The notes under the pieces are model-generated. The model ran no database searches. It worked only from the letters and a program-made list of their open reading frames with translations, and had not been told where the DNA came from. The translations under genes were made by a program, and so were the position numbers. This document shows positions 1 to 11,000 of a stretch of 64,000 bases of DNA, in pieces. How positions within the stretch are numbered: the stretch's first letter is position 1; the number at the start of each line of letters is the position of its first letter. The stretch spans positions 15,175,001 through 15,239,000 of the forward strand of contig NC_053187.1 of assembly GCF_905163445.1 (NCBI RefSeq), written 5' to 3'. The DNA comes from Pararge aegeria. Lineage: Eukaryota; Arthropoda; Insecta; Lepidoptera; Nymphalidae.

Positions 1-645
1 CTCCTACTTACTGGGAACATATATTTAGTTTTTACTTTTATCGCCAATCCCCAAAGACTGCCTGTTTTTTTTTTAAATATTAAAGTACCTAAATTATTTT
101 ATACTTTGCCGTACGTGCACAGTACTAGGTCAATGAAACGCTTAGTCTGTTTCAGAACTTAGACCCGCCGGACCGATCTAATACGGGATGGCGGGCAATA
201 GACTAATAAAAGTTAGTATAAAGAAACTAGCCCCTTTATCTGGTACTTTTCTAGTAACGCGTTGAATCAAAACATCTCAAGTATAAATAAACACTAAACA
301 AGCGGTTCTTTCATGAAACTATTTTCGCGCAACTCTGGTTTTTATAACATTGCAATAGGGCTTTAAAATAGTACACAATTTCCGCTTCAAAGTTTCTTGT
401 TAAATTATAAATTAGACGGATTAACTACTATACTACTATACTACTATACTATTCAGTATCGAATCGATGTGTTCGAACAAAGTTATTTTTGGTACACATA
501 AAATTGAACAGTGATATGTTATTACCTCTACAGTCCTATGGCTATAACATGGTCTTACAGGGAAATAATAGGAGACTTATTGTTTCATTTAACATTAGTA
601 ACTTACTGTGCAAAATATACTACCGAGGTATTAAAAAAATGAAAA
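1..645. other. AT-rich DNA, no gene seen; short minisatellite
   Basis: No coding exon or known repeat was recognised, apart from four near copies of a ten-base CTACTATACT-like unit at about 421-455. The 61-residue reading frame at 489-674 has no family features. Confidence 0.4.
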
Positions 646-1416
646 GCATGTGTGGATTTAACAATGTCCAGTGATTATTTGTTTGAAAAAAACGTGATAT
701 CTATCTATTATCATAACGTGGTTAGTCTCTGCTTGAGGCTTCTATAATCTATATCATAAGGCAATCAAAGCAATCTAAAATAATCAATCAGCAACTTATC
801 CCTCTAGGGATGATAGTAGATCTCTGCCAATTTACTATGAAAGTTCATGGTTTATATTTAGAGTGCTTACTTAAAGAAAACACGCTTTAGTATGTTTATT
901 TAAAAACTGCATGTGTGGATTTAACAATGTCCATTGATTATTTGTTTGAAAAATGTGATATCTATCTATTATCATAACGTAGTTAGTCTGTGCTTGAGGC
1001 TTCTATAATCTATATCATGAAGCAATCAAAGCAATCTAAAATAATCAATCAGCAACTTATCCCTCTAGGGATAATAGTAGCTCTCTGCCAATTTACTATG
1101 AAAGTTCATGGTTTATATTTTATTTATTATTTATTACATAAAGTTTCCAAAAAAAAATAAAAAATACTTATAGCTAGCATCAGAAAACCACGCAGGTTTG
1201 TAATATATGCTAACAGAGAATTAAATCTAGGTACGTTAACTACAGAACATTATTGCCAGTTTACCATGTTGTGTATAAAAATGATCACAAGTTACTTAAA
1301 AAGAAGGACTTCAGTTTTTTCTTAATATTACGACGATTAATATAAATTTTCTTTATTTAGAGTGCTTAGTTAAAGAAAACACGCTTCAGTATTTTAATTG
1401 TTGATTTAAAAACTGC
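646..1416. repeat. Tandem duplication with an internal insertion
   Basis: A unit beginning GCATGTGTGGATTTAACAAT at 646 repeats at 909 (period 263). The match runs 646-859 against 909-1120. The tail of unit 1 (860-910, AGAGTGCTTA...AAAACTGC) reappears only at 1359-1416, so unit 2 holds about 236 extra bases (1121-1355), or unit 1 lost them. Confidence 0.8.
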
Positions 1417-1499
1417 TTCTTCGGTCTTATAGTCAGCACGTTATACTAAGGGCCATGGCATAACGGTTGCCATTCCTGGGTCATTAAAAAATTTGTAAG

Positions 1500-1705
1500 G
1501 TTAAAGGTTTTTAGGGGGTGGAAGGTATTGGAATGGCAGCTCCGCACGCATTGTTTGTGAACTCCGACGAGGTGGAAAGTCGACATCGAACGAGTCGCTG
1601 GGAGCTGCTGGAATCAAGTGGCCCAGGACAGGGGATTTTAAATTCCCATAAAAAGACCTATGTCCAACAGTTGACTTCAATCGGTTGAAGTGATAATGAT
1701 GGTCA
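1500..1705 (+). mobile_element. Decayed RTE-like LINE 3' end
   Basis: It contains degraded versions of the GTGCTGGAATGGCAGCC, CGACGAGGTGGA, AAGACCTATGTCCA and GTTGAAGTGATAATGATG blocks of the RTE-like copy at 36003-36245. The last coding part and a short ATG-rich tail remain; no frame is open. Confidence 0.6.
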
Positions 1706-1784
1706 ATAAAATTTGCCTATGGTTATTAATTATGCACTTTTTTATTCGTGAATAGAATTTCATAATATGAGAGCAGATATTTTA

Positions 1785-2440
1785 AAAACTAGCTGACCCG
1801 AGCAACTTCGTCGGCACCAAATCGTTTAAATATCTTTAAAAAACCTAGAAACTAATTGCAGCGCTACCTACCAGGTCCAGTTTTATTCCTAAACTATGTT
1901 ATTCGCGGTCCGACGTCGCCGTACGTGTTATTCTATACCCGTCGCAACTTCTAAGCGATAGGTTCAATTTGAATAATTTAAAAATGAATTTGCAGGTATA
2001 TAATCAAACTTAATATTTATATTATTTTATTTCTTTCGCATTTACAATATTAGTAGGATGGTAAGCATGCATTCGCATGCATCGTCGATAACTATTTTTT
2101 TATTTGAAAGTGTATACTTATGTATATCTTTATCACAGACAATACATTAAGCATGTATTTTCTGTGATAAAGTTATTAAAAAAAGAAGTATTAAAATCGA
2201 TTCAAATTTAAAGGAGCTATGAAGTCAAATTGATAAAAACTTTCATCCCATTTCCCAGAGGAAACTTACTGTTTATGGGAATAATCTTATATATTGACCC
2301 GGAATACCAGCAACCTCTATGCAAAATTTTATTTAAATCCGTTTAGTAGTTTTCACGGGAAGTCCGGACAGACAGACAGACATACAGAAAAAAATAAAAT
2401 AAAATTCTGTTTTGGACTCAGTATCGATTAAAAGCATTCC
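1785..2440. repeat. Interspersed repeat beginning AGCTGACCCGAGCAACTTCG
   Basis: It starts with a degenerate form of a sequence common in lepidopteran repeats (AGCTG..CCCG..ACTTCGTC) and ends near GGACAGACAGACAGACATAC. A shorter relative starts at 2778. Its class (LINE-derived or other) cannot be told from one copy. Confidence 0.45.
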
Positions 2441-4137
2441 CCGGACAAAATTTTCTAAATATAAAAATAATTAACTAAAAGACTTATGTGCATTTACCAC
2501 ATAACTCTTTTAGTTACAGTTTTATTATAAGTATAGATAATAATTACCATCATATTGAATTCATCTCTTTAGGTTTCATAGCAAAAAAGTATTAAAGCCC
2601 CTTTAGACTCATCCCCTTATAATATAATGTCAAGGCCAGCATCATTCACAACATGACCGTTTTAATTAAAATCCACCATGTATCCAATAATCCAATAAAC
2701 CCCGTAAACCAACTGGAAAACCCATGGACACTCCATTTCACGCTCCCCATCTGGATACCACTGTACAGAAATATTACATACTAGCTGCTACCCGCGACTT
2801 AGCTCGCGTTTCTTCTGGTTTTTAAAGCATCCCGTAGGAACAGTTTATTTGTGGCAGTGGGAACTATTCTGTACAAACAAACAAAAATCTTTCCTCTTTA
2901 TTATGTAACTAGAGACTGACCAATTTGCGTATTTTTAGTGCGCCTCAAAAATAGAATATATTATTTATCTATTTCTGTGGCAAAACGAGAATGTATTTAT
3001 TTGACCTTATTTCGGAAAATTGTCATTATGAATCATACATGTTGAATACATGTGTGATTTTCTCAGTGATTTCTTTATGTTTAATTTAAAATGGCAAGTC
3101 TAGACACAGACCATGATTTACGACCTCTATCTCGATGTATCTGTAAATTCTGGTCCGGTAGTCATTTTATTTCATTTACGCCATCAAAGTTTCTTAATAT
3201 TTCTAGATTATAATGGAATACAAAGAAAGTTCTAATTTAATGTTTCGGATACTAAAATATATCATTGAAAAGTATAGTGAGAAATCGGGTGTAGTTATAT
3301 GTAAAATAAACTCTAAATATATAAGAAAATTGCACGCCAGAAAGTGGCAAACTGTTGGAAATATTTCAATTTACAACACTAAAAAAATGTACACAGTTAA
3401 AGCAATAAAAATTTATTCTATTCTACTCTACCAAGTTAAACAGTGTTTTAAATGAAAAATGAATTATGAATTGGCTTCAGATTTGACGAAGATAGTAGAT
3501 AGAGACGATACTACACATGAATGTGTACCAAAAACATGTGTATTGAAGTTACTATATTCTCCCCTTGAAATATGGTGAAATATAAAAAAAGTAGAAAAAC
3601 TCCATCGTACGACTAGACACAATAAAAAATATAAAATTTTAGAAGCATAGTTTATAACAATAAATTTTTCACGCTGGAAAAAGATTTATTTTAAGGATCG
3701 GCGCCCACTAGCAAAAAACAATTTTGAAGTGTGGAGTAGTCTTAATATCACTTTTGAAACGTTGTGTTTGCATGTTTGCTTATTGCTCTATTATCTTTTT
3801 ATGCCCTACTGCGAGTGAGCGGTAAACTACCATGAGTGGTATAACATAAAATTTCATGTATAAATAAATCAATTTATATCTATGAACCTCATACATATAT
3901 CCAAGGAATAAAAAAAAACTTATGAAGTAAGATCTTCTTCAAAACTATTTTATCACGAATCGTTCGTCTTTTACGAGCACTGTATCTCAGGCAGTATGCG
4001 GGCAGGGTTAGTCAATTTCCAGCATTCGCCTAGTTGACTGGCTGAGTGCCTAGTTAGATTAGTTCAGTTGAAAATCACGGTACACACACTACTGTGCACA
4101 TTAATTTGATGGATATTAATATGATATTCGATGATAT
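2441..4137. other. Upstream intron or flank, no exon seen
   Basis: I looked for the missing N-terminal/TM1 exon (LGN motif, donor after G) and found none. The frame at 3213-3455 codes a Lys/Ile/Tyr-rich peptide without domain signs. A piece of the AGCTG..CCCGCGAC repeat lies at 2778-2840. Confidence 0.4.
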
Positions 4138-4188
4138 GGGTTTAATTATTTACTGTTATACTCTCCATAACAGTAAATAATTAAACCC
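4138..4188. repeat. Perfect hairpin, 22-base arms
   Basis: Arms 4138-4159 and 4167-4188 are exact reverse complements (GGGTTTAATTATTTACTGTT...), loop 7 bases. It may be the core of a small foldback transposon. Confidence 0.75.
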
Positions 4189-4339
4189 TTGTCACAGACT
4201 ATATTTGTGTGTTGTATTTTCATTCCCAATAGTACCTCCCTAGTCGGGTTTCTACATGTCATCGCTACCACAATGCTATCGGCAACGACTTCGGGCTTCG
4301 GGCTTTTCCGGAATGGTAGTTTTCCATAGAACTAAACTA

Positions 4340-4800
4340 AATCAATTTTGTGACTTAATAACGTCTTGTAAATACCCAGTTATGCTTGTTGTGGGCTTCT
4401 TCATAGACCGGAGTGTGTTTAGAGTCTCGTCTCTATCACATGTGGCCCCAAGAAGACGGTGCTATGGCTCGTGAGCCTCAAACACAGACAAATGGGTGAT
4501 TGAGATATTATTTATTAATTAGGCCTACTTGAAATAAATGAAATAAATGAATTTTTTGAATTGGGGGACCGTTTTTCCTGTGACGCACCCAAAAATACGC
4601 GCCGAGTATGGGAGGCACCGGTGTGAGCCTAAAAGAAGCCTGAGCCTCCCAATATATGCCGAGGAGGGCAACCGAGGAGGTTTTAGTGGATAGGAATCTG
4701 ACTAACCCTGATTTGGTCCCCAAGAAATCGGGTATCTTGGTAATAGGAGATTTCCCGCACAAACAAAAGAATAGGCTGAATTTATGTATGTCTTTCAAAC
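4340..4800 (+). mobile_element. LINE 3'-end fragments, GC-richer
   Basis: GTTGTGGGCTTCTTCATAGACC...GTGTTTAGAGTC resembles the block at 14145-14170, and AGGCCTACTTGAAATAAATG at 4520-4540 is the jockey-like 3' tail. The part at 4556-4760 is GC-rich and unlike its surroundings. It ends about 145 bases before exon a. Confidence 0.45.
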
Positions 4801-4945
4801 TCTAAAACGTATATTTTTAAGATATGTTTAGCTATGTCGGTAATATTGCGAGATACCTATTGAAGGACTAGACTCAAAAACTCTTCCAGGTTTAATAAAA
4901 CACTGCAATCGTATCATCAAATTGAAAGTAGCATTTTTGTTTCAG

Positions 4946-5049
4946 ATTTGTTCGTGGGCTTAATATACGTATTCGTTGACATCGTGCAGAAGATCACCAT
5001 TGCATGGCTGGCTGGAGAGTTTCTTTGCAAAGTCATCAAATTCCTTCAG
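4946..5049 (+). CDS. Receptor exon a: TM2, loop 1, start of TM3
   Basis: The acceptor is ttttgtttcag and the donor CAG|gtagtg. The exon starts in phase 1: if the previous exon ends in G, the first codon is GAT, the conserved TM2 Asp (inference). It reads LFVGLIYVFVDIVQ, then KITIAWLAGEFLCKVIKFLQ, including the WxAG of loop 1 and the Cys that pairs with loop 2. It ends in phase 0. The preceding exon (N-terminus and TM1) was not found in 1-4945. Confidence 0.88.
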
Positions 5050-8000
5050 GTAGTGACTAAGATAAATGACTTCACATATCACCTCCCTTTAAATTGAATA
5101 GAGATTTTTTTCGCGACGAAATTCTTGTTGGCATTTCTCTAAGCATTCCACAGAACAATTTAACAAAAAGTACATTATAATCTTAATAATAATATGGTAA
5201 ACCTAAAAGCTTTTAAGTCTGGATGTTTGTTACTTCACACCACAATGTCTTAACCGTTTTGGCTGAAATGTTGAATGAAGATAACTTACACCCTGAATTG
5301 ATTTATAAGCTACATTTCAACCTGTGAAATTCAAATGTTTCCCAAGTAGCAATATATTCAGCTATAGTTGTATTCCTTTTTTTATTTACTGACATATTTA
5401 TTTCGTTACCCAAGTAGAGTTATAAGTTCTTTCTTAATAAATTGTTGCGGAAATTTAGATTAATATGTAAAAGAGGTTTCCAATCAGTTTATACCTACGA
5501 GAACGCTAAAACGCTTAGCAGTAAAAGCCAGAAGACGCAAAAGTAAATATGTAGATATAGAAAATAGCTTTGTTAAAATAACACCTTAAAACTTTGACAA
5601 ATGATCAAAATGGTAAACCGCCGCAGGTATATTATAATCTACGTTCGAGGTACCCAGAAGGAAACCAGAAATAAATAGATAGTGACAACTATTATAGACA
5701 CCAAATATGCAACTAAAATAATCTAATTGAAATCTCTGTCTCCATTGCGACAAATTTACGAAAGTAGCTGCCACAGATAATAAAATATGCTTTGCTCCAC
5801 AGGCTGTAGTGATGTACGCATCGACATATGTCCTGGTTGCGCTCAGTATCGACCGCTGTGATGCCATCACGAATCCTATGAACTTTTCCAGAAGTTGTAA
5901 GTAATGTATTAGTTTTACTATCTTACTATTGTGGAATATTTTATTCTCGTGCGTACTGGAAAATGTGCTACTCCAATGAAGGGCATCGATAAACCTTGAA
6001 CGTGCTAAATGCAAGGAAAAATAATTTGCTTCACCTCACTACTACACTTCTAAGATATGCACAAACAGTAAATAATAAAGAGTATGGAGGATTCAGTTTA
6101 ACATACATTATGAAATAAGGTTTGAAATATTTAAAATAGAACCGGTTGTTTTAGCTTATTTAGAATATCTAACGAATACTTAGCAGTTAAATAGAAGTAG
6201 TGCATTTTGGATTTTTTTCCATAATATGATTTCGAAAAATTTTAGTGGATGCATACGCTGTACACTAGCGACGAACGCAACCATTTTTGTTTAGATTAGA
6301 ACGAAATTTTTGGTTTATTAGAAATCAAATATTCTGCGCCGACGATGTCGCAGGTATAAGCTAGTACGATTCTTACATACATTATTATTAAAAACAGGTT
6401 GAAAATGTTCTAATTACATTTTTATTAAATTATCTAATTTATTAAGTCACAAAGAACTGAAATTAGTAGGTAGATTGTCAAGACAAAGTTTCTGTGAATT
6501 ACATTTTAACAAGACCTTGCCGTCGTATACATGTATGGAGTAACTACGTAAAGACGAAGTTAGTACATTTTCGTAACGACTGGAGGATATAAGTACACAC
6601 CTACAGCTAAAACTTTACAATTACTTATACAAAGTTACTCGTTTTACTGAGTGCTAATATATATTTAAGCTGTCAGATGTACAAAATAAATTTCGTGGAT
6701 AAACATTTAGTGAATTGCTAGTTCTTTTTTCCGGACTCCGTAAATCAATAAAATCCATTCTTAATTGAATGATACCCGAAATCCATAAGTACTTACCTAA
6801 GCTCCTATACATCTTCCCATAAACTATACTGGTAATCAAAATTCCGCATATCCTTTCGTTTTTTTCATCCAACGCACTTAATTTAATTATTTTTACCGGA
6901 CTGACTTCACTGTCGTGCAAACCTGTAAATGATAACTGTACTCGGACTATAAACTATAATAAGCAAATATTATGTTGATATAGAAAATAGATCGGTTAAA
7001 AAGCCACCTGAATGCAATACCGAATAGTCTAATTGGTTTACCGTCTTATACCATCGTATCAGTCTAAACAAAACCTCATCTCACGTAGACCAAATCCCAA
7101 ATAGACATAGAATAGCTCTCATCCCGAATACGAGGCCGTTGCGATAGCCTTGCAGGGTATGAGTGGCGATTTAAGCCTCTTACTTATTACGTTGAAACTT
7201 CCTGGAAAGAACAATAGACAACAAAATATATCTATCGTATGGTGGGTAGGAGTAAAGAGTATTGAAGTTATACTTCTTTTGGCGCGTTAGGGAATGGTGA
7301 GTAAATTTTTACGATGCGCGTGCTAAAAAAATATAAAGAATGGAAGACCATGGTATTCAGATATTCACTATAATACCCACAATGTTCAGGAGTGCACTTA
7401 GATCTTTCATTAATTAACAGTATTATTGAAGCTAAATACCTAGTTTCTCATATTAAAGTATTCATTTTATAAAAGACATCATTAAAGCCCACCAACCTGC
7501 TTTAGAGCAGTGTTGTGGGTCTGTACTCTATAAACCTGACTTCCCAAGGAGTGAAATAAAACAACTAGACTGACTCTAATACTGTATATTAGGCTTCTCT
7601 ATAATTCATATTACTTGTTACCTTCAAATGACTCTACTACCAGTTCGGAATGCTGTTTTCGGCAGAGAAGACCACTGGCAAGAAACTCTACCGTTGCTCT
7701 TTTATTCAATCAATTAAAACAACTTATAAACACAATTACAACATTGTCATATGTAATAACGCTAGGCCCTTTGATACAAGACATATAAGACAGGTCGAAC
7801 ATAACTACTATTATCACTTATAACATCAGGACTTTTGGAACAAGTTGTTTGTATAGAGCAACCTCTGCTACATAAACTGCCGGTATAAAGTTATGCTAGG
7901 GCTCCATATATGATACCTAAATAAACCAAAAGATGATATATACTTATCTGATGCAACATCAGGTACCAACATAGTACCAACAACTTATCTCAACTCCATC

Positions 8001-11000
8001 ACCAATACATACGACTCTTGTTTCGTCACAACAATATTTCCTTAAGTATATCGTTTCCATTATAAATCATCTATTCCCAATTTGTAACGTTCTATCCACA
8101 ATACTTTACTTAATCTCCTTTTCTCAATTAATTAATTAAAATCCGTGCTAACTTTTCTTTCCCGCCAATCGATCTTGTCAAACTCGCGTCTCCCGCCATA
8201 GATCCTATATTTTTCTTTGACAGTCTACTAAAGGCCATTATTCTATTTTCAATACACTATCAATGAGTATACAAACTATGATTTGTTGATATATTTAATA
8301 TAATCATCGGGTTTATCATAGATAAAGTGCTATAATTCCCTATTTCCTAACACGCGCGTACACCGTCACAAAAAACCGACACCATGAAGTGAGGTATATT
8401 CAAAATTTTAGTTTTGCTCAAAAAGGTTTTATAGTTGACTTCGCTAATTCAAACAATACCTTTTTTCTATTGTTAGTGTCGATTTTTTACAAACGTAAAA
8501 TAGGGCATAAGATAAAATTTTTGAAAAGATTCTTATCTTGTTACGCCAAAGAAGTATAACTTCTAACGCGTATACATAAGTACACACACGTATTTTTCTA
8601 ATCATAAGTATCGCCATCTAGCCCCAAAGTAAGCTTATCTTATGTTATGGGTACTAAGATAGCTGTTGAATATTTTAAAGAATATAATACACAGAAATAC
8701 TTATAATATAGCGATAAACACCCAGACACTGAAAAACAATCACGTTTATCATACAAATCTTTTTTCAGTTGTGGGAATCAAACCCACGGCCTAGAGCTCA
8801 GAAAGCAGAGTCGCTGCCCACTGCGCCAGTCGGCTGTCTAGTTTTTGAGGATTGCTAAACTCTATATTACTTACTTATTACAAATCCCTGTTTTCCATTT
8901 TACAGGGAATCGAGCAAGGGCCCTGATTGTGTCAGCGTGGATTATCAGCACAGTGTTCTCTATACCGATCCTGATACTGTATGAAATAAAGGAGGTACAA
9001 GGTAAGTTGCAAAATGGGTCTTCGTGGTTCAGTTCACTCTTTATATCATACAAGTTTAATCATAAGTACTTAGGTTACTTGTTTATTTTATTTATTTAAA
9101 TAATTTTATTGCATAAAACGGAGAAAAGTACAGGACAAAATAAATATAATTAAAAAAAAAAGGCGACGAATAGTGATCTCTACCAGGCTACCTTTTTATC
9201 ATTATTTGTTATGATGCACAAAGAAGTACATCATAACAAATAATAATAAAGAGGTAGGAGGTCCTGGGTTCGATTCCCAGCAAGGGCAATTTGGGCATTT
9301 TTTTTTTTAATTTTCTCTAGTTTGGTCTGGCCTCCCAAGCTTTGGTCGTCGCTAGTTACCACCATAACGAGGCAACCAACAAAAATGTGCCGCTAAGCGA
9401 TTTTGCGTTCCAGTACGATGTCGCGTAGAAACGGATAACGGTATGGGTTTGGTATAACTGCCATATCCCTAACATTTTAACCCGTTACCGTCTTAGACTG
9501 CATCATACGATTACGAGAGATTAAGGTCAAGGGCTAGCTTATAGCGAGAATAAAAGAAAAAATTATGGAATATTTATTATGTCTATGCGAAGGGTCTATG
9601 CGTGGGCAATACAACATTACGTTGCGACCTTTAGTTAGCCCGGGTAAAGCCGCGGGGAACAGTTAGCTATGTAAGATATTGATTAATTATTATATTCACA
9701 GACTTGTAAAATTAATTCAAACAGAGAGTCTTGATTTAGACTTTTAAAAAGGTCATCCAACTTTCTACCGGGCATTAAGTTTATTGAGACAAAGTATAAA
9801 GATTGAGTCTTTAAAAATATTTTTATTAGACTTTTTCTTTATTCACTAAAGTCTAAATTTATTCTACTTAATCCAATAAAGGTTAATGCTTTGACTGAGT
9901 TCAGAAAGTACTTTTGCCTATAATTCTTAGCTAAAAAAAATAATGAAAAGACTGGTTTAGATAAACATTTGTTTATCTTATAATGCGCAGTTTAGAAGAA
10001 TAAATATATCTTCATTGAACAAAAAGTAAATGTACAATATACAAACTCCTTCAAGTTAACAAGGTGCACAGTAGAATAATGACAAGGTTGCTTGGAAGCA
10101 TCCAGCTTCGCTTTCATCTCTCACAAGATGGAAAAATGAATGTTAAAATGTAAAATATAAATTGTTGATGTTGGAAAAGAGCAACTGCTGAGTTTCTTGC
10201 CGGCTTCTTCTCGGTAGAATCTGCCTTCCGAACCGGTGGTAGAGTCACTACACACAGACAGACTTGACGTTTCAAAAGTGCTTATATTAGGCCTACTTGA
10301 AATAAATGAATTTTGAATTTTTTTTTTAATACAGAGAGTTTTCGCTAATACAGAACAAGGCTGTATCTAAATAAGTAACGCCTAATCTAAGGAGATTCCT
10401 CGGCATACATCAACCATTCAATAATAGTTATCACCTAAGAGTTGGTGAAGCGTTAGTTTTCTATAGGCATCGCCTAAATAGAAACCCTAATGATTTAGGC
10501 TTAGTGAAAACGGGCATAAGTTTCGGAACTAGAATTATTGTTATCACTGGAAAATCGCTTAGATAGCGTGTTTTTTTACTATCATGTCAATTTGCTTATT
10601 GCAGGGCAGCTTCAGTGCTGGATAGAATTGGGTACAGCGCGCAGATGGCAGATCTGGATGACTCTGGTATCAATCATGATCTTCGTGCTGCCTGCGTTAG
10701 CGATCGCTGCCTGCTACGCGGTCATAGTACTGACTATTTGGACAAAGAGCAAAGCGGTCGTAATGAGCCCGCCAATGAATAATAAAAGGGGGAAGATGAG
10801 AACCGGTAAGTTTATTAAAATCCTACATTAACCACAAGTAACATAAAATGTTCATAAAATTTTAATATTTAAATATCAAGCTTTTTCATCTTTTACCCAT
10901 ACTCGTAGTTATAAAAAAAAAGGAATTAGTCATTTTTGGGTGGCGGCCATCTTGAATTTGAAATTTAACATCGTTTATAGTATTCTTCTAGTTAAACTCT

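Noticed and set aside
421..455. CRISPR-like or satellite array
   Set aside because: A few copies of a ten-base unit without spacers; a short minisatellite only.
5586..6014. 142-residue minus-strand reading frame
   Set aside because: It overlaps exon b of the receptor on the opposite strand and has no family features; the plus-strand exon explains the openness.
9245..9300. tRNA gene
   Set aside because: Only a B-box-like GGTTCGATTCCC and partial arm exist; no full cloverleaf; it is a SINE head. The same applies to the other GTGGGTTCGATTCCCAC sites.
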